A DNA stretch of 7,009 nt from Bacteroidota bacterium (GTDB lineage Bacteria; Bacteroidota; Ignavibacteria; Ignavibacteriales; Melioribacteraceae): positions 1 to 7,009 of the forward strand of contig JAKAMS010000130.1 in the NCBI GenBank assembly GCA_021812745.1, written 5' to 3'. Below the pieces are notes generated by a model. The model saw nothing but the letters and a program-made list of their open reading frames with translations. It ran no database searches and had not been told where the DNA came from. Made by a program: the position numbers and the translations under genes. Positions within the stretch are counted from its first letter, which is position 1. Each line of letters opens with the position of its first letter. This document shows, piece by piece, positions 1 through 6,566 of the stretch.

Positions 1-1727
1 TGAATAATCCGACTCTTGGAAAAGGATTGGTTGCCGGATATGGATTAAGCGGCGGAGGCGGACGTCCGGGATTTGCGTGGTTTTTTGGAGGAGACGCATT
101 TATCAACTCTCTCACTATGAATAGTTACGGCGATTACTCTGCTGTTCGTGAGGCGCTTGAGTTCACTCAAAAATGGCAGCGGGAAGAAAATTATCCGATT
201 AGAAAAAAATCAAAAGACGAAAAAAATATTGATATCGGAAAAATGTCCCACGAACTTTCTCAAAGCGACGGACTCATTGATTGGTGGAACGATTATCATT
301 ACGGATATAATCATGCCGATACTTCACCATGGTATCTGGTTGCGATCGGCGATTATTTCAAAAAAACAGGAGATGTTGAGTTCATCAAAAAAAGTTGGAA
401 ATCAATAATTCAAGCATACAACTGGTGCAAGAGTAAAGACAGCAACGGCGACGGTTTGATGGATCTTAAAGGTGCCGGTCTTGGTGTGCTTGAGTTCGGA
501 TCGCTTGTAAAAATCTTCAATGATAACTACACGCAAAGTTTGTGGACACAAGGAATCAAAGAAGTGAATCTCATGGCAAAATTTGCGGGCGATAAAGAAA
601 TTGAAAAAGAAACGGAAAAACTTTTTCCTTTGGCACAACAAGCTTTGGAAAAAATATTTTGGATAGCTGATTTGGAATTCTACAGTTTCGGCGCTGCGGA
701 AGACGGTAAGCAAGTCCGCGATAAAAATATTTATTCATCGGCATCAATTCTTTTTGGTCTGATGAACCAAGAGCGCGGAATAAGTACAATAAAAAAATTC
801 AATGAAAGCGATATGGTAACAGATTGGGGAATTCGAAATCTCTCAAATAAATCTTCAATGTATGAACCGACGAATTACAATTACGGTACCATCTGGCCGT
901 TCACTTCCTATTTTATCGGCTCAGCTCAGTTTTATACTCACTTTGATTTGCAAGGATACGAGACTGTTAAAAAAACCGCTCAACATGCTTTTGATTACGG
1001 ACTTGGAATTGTACCGGAAGTTTTTTCCGGTGACATAAACACAAAACTAGGTGAAGCCTATCATGATCAAGGATTTAGCGTTAGCGGCTATCTTTTTCCT
1101 ATGGTACATGGATTGATAGGACTTGAAGTTGATGCGTTGAACAATAAAATTACGTTTGCCCCAAAACTGCCCGCGGATTGGAAATTCTTGAAAGTGAGCA
1201 ATATTATAATTGGAAAATCAATTGTGAGTTGCGAATTGAGAATGGGAAATGGAGTCCTTAAACTATTTGCTGATAATACTGGAGAGAAGGGAATTGATTT
1301 TAGCTTTATGCCGGACTTACCACTCGGCTCAGAAATTATTTCAGTTTTTCTAAATGGAATATCGATTCCTTTTGAGTTATTAAAACATGAAGAGGCGTAT
1401 CAGCTTAAATTAAATTTCAAAGCAAAAGAGAAAAATGAGATTGAAATAAATTACAAACCTGCTGCTGCGGTTTATTCTTTAGCCCAAAGAGTTTCCATCG
1501 GTGCAACAAATGAAGGGCTGAAAATCGTTTCGCAAAAACTGGAAGGAAAGAAACTTACAATTAGCTGTGAAGGAAAGCCCGGAAAGGATTACGAACTGGG
1601 ACTTATGAACGACGAATCTGTAAAATCAATATCAGGAGCCAATTTAAAAGATAAAAAACTATTTATCCGCATTTCAGGAAACGGAAATGAGTTTGTAAAA
1701 CATGAAATTTTGATTGAACTGAAATAA
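1..1727 (+). CDS. Amylo-alpha-1,6-glucosidase / glycogen debranching-type enzyme, 3' part (5'-truncated by window edge)
   Basis: This is the C-terminal 574 residues of a probable alpha-1,6-glucosidase of the bacterial glycogen-debranching kind. The frame is open from position 3, and the TTG at 27 sits inside a conserved motif, so the true start lies upstream. Numbering from the codon at 3, the visible hallmarks of the (alpha/alpha)6-barrel are GRPGFAWFFGGDAF (20-33), GKMSHEL (79-85), DTSPWYLVAIGDYFKKTGD (106-124), GTIWP (295-299) and YHDQGFSVSGYLFP (from 353). These match the pattern in the family of a GRDS-like acidic motif, a D(A/T)(S/T)P helix and a late (S/T)(I/V)WP segment. After about residue 370 the sequence becomes beta-rich, as in the C-terminal domains of these enzymes. 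Family members usually have an N-terminal beta-domain, which would lie to the left. The likely role is hydrolysis of alpha-1,6 branches or related alpha-glucosides; the exact substrate cannot be read from the sequence. No signal peptide can be judged because the N-terminus is missing. Confidence 0.85.
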   Translation, partial: NNPTLGKGLVAGYGLSGGGGRPGFAWFFGGDAFINSLTMNSYGDYSAVREALEFTQKWQREENYPIRKKSKDEKNIDIGKMSHELSQSDGLIDWWNDYHYGYNHADTSPWYLVAIGDYFKKTGDVEFIKKSWKSIIQAYNWCKSKDSNGDGLMDLKGAGLGVLEFGSLVKIFNDNYTQSLWTQGIKEVNLMAKFAGDKEIEKETEKLFPLAQQALEKIFWIADLEFYSFGAAEDGKQVRDKNIYSSASILFGLMNQERGISTIKKFNESDMVTDWGIRNLSNKSSMYEPTNYNYGTIWPFTSYFIGSAQFYTHFDLQGYETVKKTAQHAFDYGLGIVPEVFSGDINTKLGEAYHDQGFSVSGYLFPMVHGLIGLEVDALNNKITFAPKLPADWKFLKVSNIIIGKSIVSCELRMGNGVLKLFADNTGEKGIDFSFMPDLPLGSEIISVFLNGISIPFELLKHEEAYQLKLNFKAKEKNEIEINYKPAAAVYSLAQRVSIGATNEGLKIVSQKLEGKKLTISCEGKPGKDYELGLMNDESVKSISGANLKDKKLFIRISGNGNEFVKHEILIELK

Positions 1728-1739
1728 CAATTGTCAATG

Positions 1740-1770
1740 AAAAATATTTTTTTCATAAAAATATTTTTTT
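1740..1770 (+). repeat. Tandem 14-base AT repeat just after the debranching-enzyme stop
   Basis: The 14-mer aaaaatattttttt occurs at 1740-1753 and again at 1757-1770, separated by cat. Its core aaaaatattttt is its own reverse complement, so the two copies can also pair as a long A/T-only hairpin that ends in a run of seven T. It lies 13 bases past the TAA at 1725-1727, where a terminator would be expected. The stem has no G:C pairs, so terminator function is doubtful. An AT-rich DNA-bending site is an equally good reading. Confidence 0.45.
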
Positions 1771-1796
1771 AGAAAAATTATTTTCTTGTTAGGAAT

Positions 1797-1822
1797 ACAA
1801 AATCAATTTTTATAAATTTTGT
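1797..1822. repeat. Inverted repeat (7-base arms) in the 1728-1862 gap
   Basis: The arms acaaaat (1797-1803) and attttgt (1816-1822) are perfect reverse complements separated by 12 bases. No T-run follows, so it does not look like an intrinsic terminator. It sits about 40 bases before the start of the small gene at 1863, where an operator or a 5'-UTR hairpin could lie. In such AT-rich DNA a 7-base inverted repeat can occur by chance. The rest of the 1728-1862 gap shows nothing I can identify. Confidence 0.25.
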
Positions 1823-1862
1823 TAGAGTTTAACAGTAACCTAATTATTCTTTTTTAGGAAAC

Positions 1863-2072
1863 ATGCTGCCAATAACACTTGAACCCCAACAACAGATTAG
1901 TCTTTTTCCAAAGCAATCAAACAATTCGTTTAATTGTGAAATTGAAGTTATTAATAACGGTCCCTCCGCAGAAATTCGTCTCTCTTTTTTAACCAAGCAA
2001 AAAGAAAAAGTTGTAAGACGAACAAGGAAAAAAGCATTTCCTAAATACGAGACAATTTTATTGTTCCAATAG
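1863..2072 (+). CDS. Small hypothetical protein, 69 aa
   Basis: I do not recognise this 69-residue protein. Support for it being a real gene comes from an ATG start with an AGGA sequence (1856-1859) three bases upstream, an open frame starting well after the upstream stop, and a composition that reads like protein. A polar N-terminus rich in Gln, Pro and Asn (2-25) is followed by alternating hydrophobic residues that suggest beta-strands (CEIEVINNGPSAEIRLSFL, 25-43). A basic stretch comes next, around KVVRRTRKKAFPKY (49-62), and the protein ends in a hydrophobic ILLFQ. There is no signal peptide or membrane segment. The basic tail could bind nucleic acid or an anionic partner, but that is speculation. 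The gap of 135 bases from the debranching enzyme argues against a tight operon. It could also be spurious or a remnant of a longer gene. Confidence 0.45.
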   Translation: MLPITLEPQQQISLFPKQSNNSFNCEIEVINNGPSAEIRLSFLTKQKEKVVRRTRKKAFPKYETILLFQ

Positions 2073-2074
2073 TA

Positions 2075-2096
2075 AGTAAGCGCTACTCATTTTTTT
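2075..2096 (+). terminator. Weak intrinsic terminator-like hairpin with T-run
   Basis: The arms AGTA (2075-2078) and TACT (2084-2087) enclose the loop AGCGC, and after CA there are seven consecutive T (2090-2096). It begins two bases past the TAG at 2070-2072. The position and T-run fit rho-independent termination of the small 69-residue gene. The stem is only four base pairs and has just one G:C pair, so termination would be inefficient. Confidence 0.3.
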
Positions 2097-2191
2097 AAAT
2101 TCTGAAAAAAATACAATTTTCTTAATTCTTTTTTGTAAGAAATGGAACAAACGAAACCACTGCTTCATCTAAAGTGGAAACGGAAATAGTC

Positions 2192-2443
2192 ATGAGTGAA
2201 TTTAAAGTTAAGGGGCAGGAGCTGATACAGAAAATTGAAGAGCTTATCCACGAAGGAAACGTTACTCGTATAATTGTCAGAGATGATAAAGGAAACACAT
2301 ATATAGATATTCCTGTAACGGTTGGCGTTTTGGGAGCTGTGTTTGCGCCAATTGTTGCGGCTGTTGGAGCCCTGGCAGGCATGGCTGCAAATTATACACT
2401 TGAAGTAACCCGAAAAGATGATGAGAAGAAAAAAAACGTCTGA
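2192..2443 (+). CDS. DUF4342 domain protein (small, membrane-associated?)
   Basis: This 83-residue protein has the layout I associate with DUF4342: MSEFKVKGQELIQKIEELIHEGN (1-23), a strand pair with RIIVRDDKGNTYIDIP (26-41), then a 26-residue Ala/Gly/Val hydrophobic stretch (41-66) and a charged Lys/Asp tail (74-83). The function of the family is unknown. The hydrophobic stretch could be a membrane helix or hairpin. I chose the ATG at 2192 because the domain begins there and GGAAA lies five bases upstream. A GTG at 2174 would add METEIV. Further upstream the same frame reads on into hydrophilic residues typical of the family's N-terminal tail, but without a start codon. An out-of-frame ATG at 2142 suggests a one-base disruption. 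The gene converges on the minus-strand PAS gene with a 26-base gap. Domain call is fairly secure; start is not. Confidence 0.8.
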   Translation: MSEFKVKGQELIQKIEELIHEGNVTRIIVRDDKGNTYIDIPVTVGVLGAVFAPIVAAVGALAGMAANYTLEVTRKDDEKKKNV

Positions 2444-2469
2444 TAACTTAAAACAAGTGACTGCATTTT

Positions 2470-2805
2470 TTATCTGATAAAGTGAGGCATTTCAAAAGGA
2501 ATCTCAATAGATAATTCCACAAGACCCTTCATCTCGCCGTTTTCGAACCATGGCGATTGATAAATAAGTTTTTTCTTTCCGTTCTTTTCGATTGTATAAA
2601 TGTTCGGAATTTGTTTGTTCATAATTTCTTTGATTTTTTCTTTTGACGCATCTGTGTGACAACCGAACATATTTTTTCCGATCAAATCATATCCACCATC
2701 ACTCTCGAATACTGCGGCAGATTTCTGATTCATCTCGATTATGGTTCCATTTATATCACATACGGTAATTGCCGCAGGGAATTCTTTAATCCATTTTGAG
2801 TGCAT
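2470..2805 (-). CDS. PAS-domain-only protein, 111 aa
   Basis: This is a stand-alone PAS sensor domain filling the whole protein. The opening FPAAITVCDINGTIIEMNQ (9-27) is a typical PAS beta-hairpin and is followed by SAAVF and LIGKNMFGCH (41-50). The C-terminal strands are KLIYQSPWFENG (79-90), then GLVELSIEIPFEMPHFIR (94-111). The Cys49-His50 pair followed by DASKEKIKEIM resembles the CHP-type motif in PAS domains of the PAS_10 kind that accompany DUF438/hemerythrin proteins, as I recall that family. There is no kinase, cyclase or DNA-binding output domain, so it would have to act through a partner. The start at 2803-2805 is supported by CGGAG (minus strand, about 2811-2815) five bases upstream. 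It lies 198 bases beyond the NTF2-like gene in the same direction; that gap carries coding-like debris. The ligand is unknown; small molecule, redox or gas sensing are all possible. Confidence 0.85.
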   Translation of the reverse strand: MHSKWIKEFPAAITVCDINGTIIEMNQKSAAVFESDGGYDLIGKNMFGCHTDASKEKIKEIMNKQIPNIYTIEKNGKKKLIYQSPWFENGEMKGLVELSIEIPFEMPHFIR

Positions 2806-2851
2806 CTATTCTCCGAAAATTATTTACATCCAAAAGATACAGAAACTTGTA

Positions 2852-2985
2852 TTATCGAGCGAGCCGAAATACAACTGTGTCTGGTTCTGCCGTGGCAGTC
2901 ATGACATCAACATCTGAAATTTTTACAAGCGTTTCGCTATAACCGGTTTATGAAACCAAGGTTCAGATGATTAATAATTAATGCG
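2852..2985 (-). pseudogene. Possible remnant of a broken reading frame between the PAS and NTF2-like genes
   Basis: The 198-base gap between these genes is richer in G and C than the other gaps and reads like protein in two overlapping minus-strand frames. One frame (2852-2947) is open for 31 residues, including ETLVKISDVDVMTATAEP and VVFRLAR before a TAA. Another frame just upstream (about 2923-2970) gives SSEPWFHKPVIAKRL before its stop. Neither piece has a convincing start codon and ribosome site. A single frameshift near 2930 would join them. I do not recognise the family. It may be the decayed end of a gene that once lay between the two neighbours, or chance. Within the gap there is also a TAATTA / TAATTA hairpin at 2975-2991 with no T-run. 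Confidence 0.25.
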
Positions 2986-3004
2986 TAATTAACCGTTCAA
3001 TACA

Positions 3005-3406
3005 TCAAAGCATGCGCGGTATTTGCGATGAGTGATGATGAATGATTGGGCTTGTTAATGAAAGATCAAGAACAAAACTAAATCTAGCTTCAAAGCTAAG
3101 CAGCTCTCCATCTACGTCATACCGCCAGCAGTAAATGCCCGATAGAGCATAAATGTTTTCCGATGCTTTCTGGACATTAATAAATTTTTCATGTAGATCA
3201 ACACTTAATCTATCGCGGGTACAGAGCTGTTCAAAATAGCTGCGGATTTTTGCGCGGCTATCTAATACTCTATTAGAGAATGTCGGAATTAAAACTGCAT
3301 TCTCGTTGTATAAGGCGAGAATGTTTTCAATCTCGCCTTTATTAACGGCATTTAGCCAATCCGTTAAGATTTCATTCGGTTTCTTCATAACAGATAACGC
3401 TTTCAT
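3005..3406 (-). CDS. NTF2-like (SnoaL / CaMKII-association-domain-like) protein, 133 aa
   Basis: This is a single-domain NTF2-fold protein of cone-shaped alpha+beta type, close in pattern to the bacterial relatives of the CaMKII association domain and DUF4440. Visible features are the helix ILTDWLNAVNKGEIENILALY (13-33), then NENAVLIPTFSNRVLDSRAKI (34-54), YFEQL, a central strand YALSGIYCW (86-94) and the end strand FSFVLDLSLTSPIIHHHSS (109-127). The His triplet at 123-125 followed by SSQIP is the usual C-terminal signature of this group. The common 'DGKW' turn before it is replaced by SLTSP. Such proteins bind small ligands or form oligomeric scaffolds; no catalytic role can be assigned. The start ATG (3404-3406) overlaps the TAA of the STAS-like gene by one base (TAATG), so translation is probably coupled. 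A second in-frame ATG lies at codon 7 (3386-3388). Confidence 0.8.
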   Translation of the reverse strand: MKALSVMKKPNEILTDWLNAVNKGEIENILALYNENAVLIPTFSNRVLDSRAKIRSYFEQLCTRDRLSVDLHEKFINVQKASENIYALSGIYCWRYDVDGELLSFEARFSFVLDLSLTSPIIHHHSSQIPRML

Positions 3407-3768
3407 TATTGATTTAAAAACTTTTCTGCTTCTTCAATGGTTGGAACATATTTCAATTTGTAAGAATCCATCGCTAAAGAATTATTCGCAAATTGAATCA
3501 ATCCCATTTTAGATGTTCCAACAACCCGGACAATTCTGTTAACCTTCTTCTCTATTAGCATAGTCATTATTTCTTTCAGAATAGAACCGGCTTCATCATC
3601 ACCGTGTATAAATTTTGATATATCATTAATCAAATCAAAATCCGGCTTTAGAAGAACTATCTCTTTTTCAATTAAATCTTTAGCTTTCTCTGCTTCATCA
3701 TAGGAAACAGTTCCGCTTATGGAGAGATACAACCTATTCTTTGCAATATCTTTTTGTGCTTTAATCAT
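3406..3768 (-). CDS. STAS/SpoIIAA-like domain protein, 120 aa
   Basis: This is a single-domain cytoplasmic protein with alternating strands and helices. Residues 12-21 (RLYLSISGTV) form an initial strand pair, DEAEKAKDLIEKEIVLL (24-40) a helix, and DFDLINDISKF (43-53) a buried strand with the Asp-Ile-Ser turn typical of STAS/SpoIIAA-like proteins. A helix of Ile/Met/Leu (62-73) follows, then VNRIVRVVG (76-84) and a terminal helix EEAEKFLNQ (112-120). It lacks the classic phospho-acceptor context of SpoIIAA-type anti-anti-sigma factors, so a partner-switch role is uncertain. The start ATG (3766-3768) is preceded by GGAG (3777-3780, minus strand) at eight bases. It lies 43 bases after the receptor gene and shares a one-base overlap with the next gene. 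Role: probably binding or regulatory; partner unknown. Confidence 0.7.
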   Translation of the reverse strand: MIKAQKDIAKNRLYLSISGTVSYDEAEKAKDLIEKEIVLLKPDFDLINDISKFIHGDDEAGSILKEIMTMLIEKKVNRIVRVVGTSKMGLIQFANNSLAMDSYKLKYVPTIEEAEKFLNQ

Positions 3769-3811
3769 TTTATATACTCCAATAGATGAAATCTAAATAT
3801 AATAAATTATC

Positions 3812-5980
3812 TTAAAAGAAGATTTCAAAACTAAAAGAGTAATTTCTAATCGGCGCAACATTACCTATAAACTCAACGTAATTGTAGTTGAAAATATTTT
3901 TAGCGTTTAGATAAATTTTTGCCGGAGCGCTTCCTAGTAAAAAGTTATAACCGACGTTCAAATCCGTAACATAAATCGGAACACGCTTATCACCGTCTAT
4001 TACCAGCGCAATTGGCGGTTGCGTAAGATTAAAATCTATCTCTTCTACTTTGCTCATATATCTAAAATCAATTCCAAATTCAAACGGATATGGAGAGTAT
4101 TGCAGTTGAGCAGTAACTGAATTACGAGGGCGGTATTTCATGGCAGTATTCTTATCTAGATCCCGCGCCCACATATAATTATACCCTGCTTTCAATTTTA
4201 ATTCGCCTGGAACGAGAGACCAATCGGCATTAAGTTCAACTCCCTGAATTCTCGCTCTGCTCAAATTTATAAATTGAATTTTTGCGTCGTTAGTTAAAAC
4301 CGGTTCGATAAAATCTTTGTATTCATTTTGATAGAATGCAAGATCAAAAAGAAGATCTTTAGAATAATTATAAATAGTTCCCGCCTCGAATGAAATGCTG
4401 GTTTCTGCTTTTAAATTCGGATTAGACTTAACATCTATGCCGCCGCCGACCGCTGCTGTAGTAAAAACTTCCGACGGAGTCGGTGCTCGAAAACCGGTTC
4501 CAAGAGATGTTCGTAATATTAAATCTTTTGTTAGTTTATAATTTAGTCCGGCTTTTGGCGCGGCAGCGTTAGCGCTTTTAAGCGTATCAAGTTTCATATA
4601 ATCGTATCGTAAGCCAAGAGTTAAAGAAAGATCGGGATTTATTTTCAATACTCCTTGAGCGTAAGCGCCGAAGCCAAAAAAGTTTGGACTCTTAAAAATA
4701 TTAGAAGATATTTTTGAATACGATGTTTCAACACCGGATGTAAGAACAAACGCATCAGACAAATTAATATTTGTAAGAAGTTCATTGCGGAAAAGATCGG
4801 CGGTAGAAGTTGTTAACTCGATTCCGTAACCGTCAAACTTTGTATGGTAAAAACTGGATTTGAATTCTGCAGTAATATCTTTGCTAAAAGTGTGGTGATA
4901 AATTAATCCGGTAAAAAGCCGGTTAGATTTTACAATATTACCGTTGTCTTCATCTTTGGGAACGAGGGCATTTCTAGAATCTTTCCAATAAAGAAAGTTT
5001 CCGCGGTTCATATTGAGAAAATCTGCAAAAAATAATAAGTGATTATGGATGGTAAAATCATAATTTAATTTTAGATAACCGAGATAGTGTTTTGCGTAAT
5101 CATTCTGACGGTAACCCATATTGTCGAATTTCTTTAATGAAAAAGTATAGCTCAAATTGTTGATCGAATTAGAATGAGTTAGTTCAACTCCGTAAAAAAA
5201 TCTTGTATTGTTGTTCCACTTCCAAATGTCATAAGCCGGTTTATCGTATGCGCCAATGTATGAACTGAAATGGGTAATTGGATTTTTTACTGCGGACCTG
5301 GTGATTATATTTATCACGCCGCCAATTGCGGTAGAGCCATAAAGAGAACTTGCAGGACCCTTAATAATTTCAACACGCTCAATATCGGCAACAGGAATTA
5401 GTTCCCACACAATATCACCGGTATCACCCGAATAGAGAGGAATTCCGTTTGCCGCAACAAGGACGCGAGCACCGGCGCCTTTGCTATAGCCATTCGAACC
5501 GCGAATGCTGACTTGTTCAAGATTCATCTGCACACCGGGCACAAACCGGAGCGCATCATCAAATGTTAGATAATTCTTCTGGGAAAAATCATCTGGCGTT
5601 AAAACGGTTGTGCTTACAGAAAGATCCTGAACTTTTTGTTCATACTTACCCGCACTAACAACAATCTGTCGGCTCTGGATTGCTTCTTCGGTTAAAATAA
5701 TTGTAATTGGCTTTGTCTTTGCGTTCAGTAATAAAGTTATTTTTTTCCCCCCGTATCCGATGAGCGATACTTCAATAGTGTATTCACCAAACGGGACATT
5801 CTTTATTTCAAAAGTTCCGTCCGGTAATGTAGCCGCGCCTAATTGCGTTCCAATAATAATTACATTTGCATTTATTAGCGGTTCGTTTTCATTTGTAATT
5901 ACTTTTCCTTTAATGGTGCCCGACTGAGCGAATGAAACTAAAAGCGGAAGCAGTGTAATAAGAATAAAAATTTTTTTCAT
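3812..5980 (-). CDS. TonB-dependent outer-membrane receptor with carboxypeptidase-regulatory-like N-domain
   Basis: This 722-residue protein is a gated outer-membrane barrel that would import a ligand using TonB energy. A signal peptide (1-18, likely cut after SFA) precedes a CarboxypepD-regulatory-like beta-sandwich (about 22-97), with the signature DGTFEIKNVPFGEY (54-67) then SLIGY. A TonB-box-like QIVVSAG (105-111) leads to the plug, with DALRFVPGV (142-150), SIRG (158-161), VEIIKGPASSLYGS (203-216) and GGVINIITR (220-228). The rest (about 240-722) is alternating amphipathic strands and ends in FEIFF, with the terminal Phe expected for BAM-assembled barrels. At 722 residues it is the size of siderophore or cobalamin receptors and well short of SusC proteins (about 1000). 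The ligand cannot be told. AAAAGGG (5988-5994, minus strand) lies seven bases before the ATG. It follows the lipoprotein gene by 55 bases, so the two are probably co-transcribed. Confidence 0.93.
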   Translation of the reverse strand: MKKIFILITLLPLLVSFAQSGTIKGKVITNENEPLINANVIIIGTQLGAATLPDGTFEIKNVPFGEYTIEVSLIGYGGKKITLLLNAKTKPITIILTEEAIQSRQIVVSAGKYEQKVQDLSVSTTVLTPDDFSQKNYLTFDDALRFVPGVQMNLEQVSIRGSNGYSKGAGARVLVAANGIPLYSGDTGDIVWELIPVADIERVEIIKGPASSLYGSTAIGGVINIITRSAVKNPITHFSSYIGAYDKPAYDIWKWNNNTRFFYGVELTHSNSINNLSYTFSLKKFDNMGYRQNDYAKHYLGYLKLNYDFTIHNHLLFFADFLNMNRGNFLYWKDSRNALVPKDEDNGNIVKSNRLFTGLIYHHTFSKDITAEFKSSFYHTKFDGYGIELTTSTADLFRNELLTNINLSDAFVLTSGVETSYSKISSNIFKSPNFFGFGAYAQGVLKINPDLSLTLGLRYDYMKLDTLKSANAAAPKAGLNYKLTKDLILRTSLGTGFRAPTPSEVFTTAAVGGGIDVKSNPNLKAETSISFEAGTIYNYSKDLLFDLAFYQNEYKDFIEPVLTNDAKIQFINLSRARIQGVELNADWSLVPGELKLKAGYNYMWARDLDKNTAMKYRPRNSVTAQLQYSPYPFEFGIDFRYMSKVEEIDFNLTQPPIALVIDGDKRVPIYVTDLNVGYNFLLGSAPAKIYLNAKNIFNYNYVEFIGNVAPIRNYSFSFEIFF

Positions 5981-6035
5981 TAGAAGACCCTTTTCTTTTT
6001 GAGAAATGAATTCTCGAGTCGCAATTTTTTATTTT

Positions 6036-6566
6036 TTACATCGGCGGCTGCGGCGGAGGATTATTGAAATCAACAATAATATCTATACCTGCAGTTATTT
6101 CTCTGTCCAGAATTGTAAGCGGCTTTGGTTTTGATTGATCTCCGTTTATACAATAAACTCCTACAATTACCCAATCTTTTCTGTCAAATGATATATCCGG
6201 AGTTTTTGATTGTGCAACCATCACGTATGAATGTTCACCGGGCATCAATTTAAAATCTAATCCAAAATTATGTAGAATATAATTCTGTCCAACGGAATTA
6301 AAAACAAATTCTTGGCTTTGATATGGGATCGGATCAATAACAAAACTCAAATTAAGAAATGAAAAATCTTGACTGGATAGAATAGGATTTTTAAAAACAA
6401 ATATATGTGTCCTAGTAATACCCGCGGGCCAATTGCCAATAAAAGTTACTTTTCCGCTGAAGCCGGTTACTCCGGTTTTAATTGGTTCAGGTTCAATGCC
6501 TTTATCGCACCCGCCCGCTAAAGATAAAAATGCAAGAACAACAGCAGCGGCAAATATTTTTTTCAT
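6036..6566 (-). CDS. Lipoprotein of unknown family, first gene of the receptor operon
   Basis: A lipoprotein signal peptide is clear: MKKIF, a hydrophobic core (6-16) and LAGGC with the lipidated Cys at residue 20. The -3 position is Ala (A17-G18-G19-C20), slightly off the usual Leu. The mature part (21-176) opens with a linker rich in Pro and Glu (EPEPIK). It continues as a probable beta-sandwich with GFSGKVTFIGNWPAG (35-49), THIFVFKNP (53-61), LMPGEHSYVMVAQSK (107-121), DWVIVGVYCING (131-142) and IDIIVDF (161-167), and ends in a proline tail NPPPQPPM. I recall similar 'GNWP...HIFVFKNP' lipoproteins beside TonB receptors in Ignavibacteria-like genomes, but no function is established. The start is supported by GGAG (6572-6575, minus strand) five bases upstream. 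It probably sits on the outer membrane and may capture substrate for the receptor encoded 55 bases downstream. Confidence 0.8.
   Translation of the reverse strand: MKKIFAAAVVLAFLSLAGGCDKGIEPEPIKTGVTGFSGKVTFIGNWPAGITRTHIFVFKNPILSSQDFSFLNLSFVIDPIPYQSQEFVFNSVGQNYILHNFGLDFKLMPGEHSYVMVAQSKTPDISFDRKDWVIVGVYCINGDQSKPKPLTILDREITAGIDIIVDFNNPPPQPPM

Noticed and set aside
148..789. Open frames inside the debranching-enzyme gene (148-408 plus; 402-713 and 571-789 minus)
   Set aside because: They overlap a well-supported gene in other frames, have no recognisable domains and show biased, non-protein-like composition.
2122..2382. 86-residue minus-strand open frame opposite the DUF4342 gene
   Set aside because: It is the antisense shadow of the Ala/Gly/Val-rich segment; its Pro/Thr/Ser-rich translation is typical of such shadows.
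2469..2481. TTTATC-T-GATAAA palindrome at the end of the PAS gene and an 8-base tctgataa repeat at 2439 and 2473
   Set aside because: Both lie at codons for the gene ends, are short and AT-rich, and lack the loop and T-run of a bidirectional terminator.
3306..3512. 68-residue plus-strand open frame across the STAS-like/NTF2-like junction
   Set aside because: It is antisense to two supported genes and has no recognisable features.
3812..5980. SusC-type assignment for the TonB receptor
   Set aside because: The protein is about 280 residues too short for SusC and has no SusD neighbour; the presence of the N-terminal regulatory-like domain alone is not enough.
6001..6015. GAGAA / TTCTC inverted repeat between the lipoprotein and receptor genes
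   Set aside because: It has a five-base stem with no adjacent long T-run on the minus strand, so it is not a convincing terminator or attenuator.
6008..6018. GAATTCTCGAG, overlapping EcoRI and XhoI sites that look like a cloning adapter
   Set aside because: It lies in a natural 55-base gap between two co-directed genes with no vector-like sequence around it; chance is the simpler explanation.
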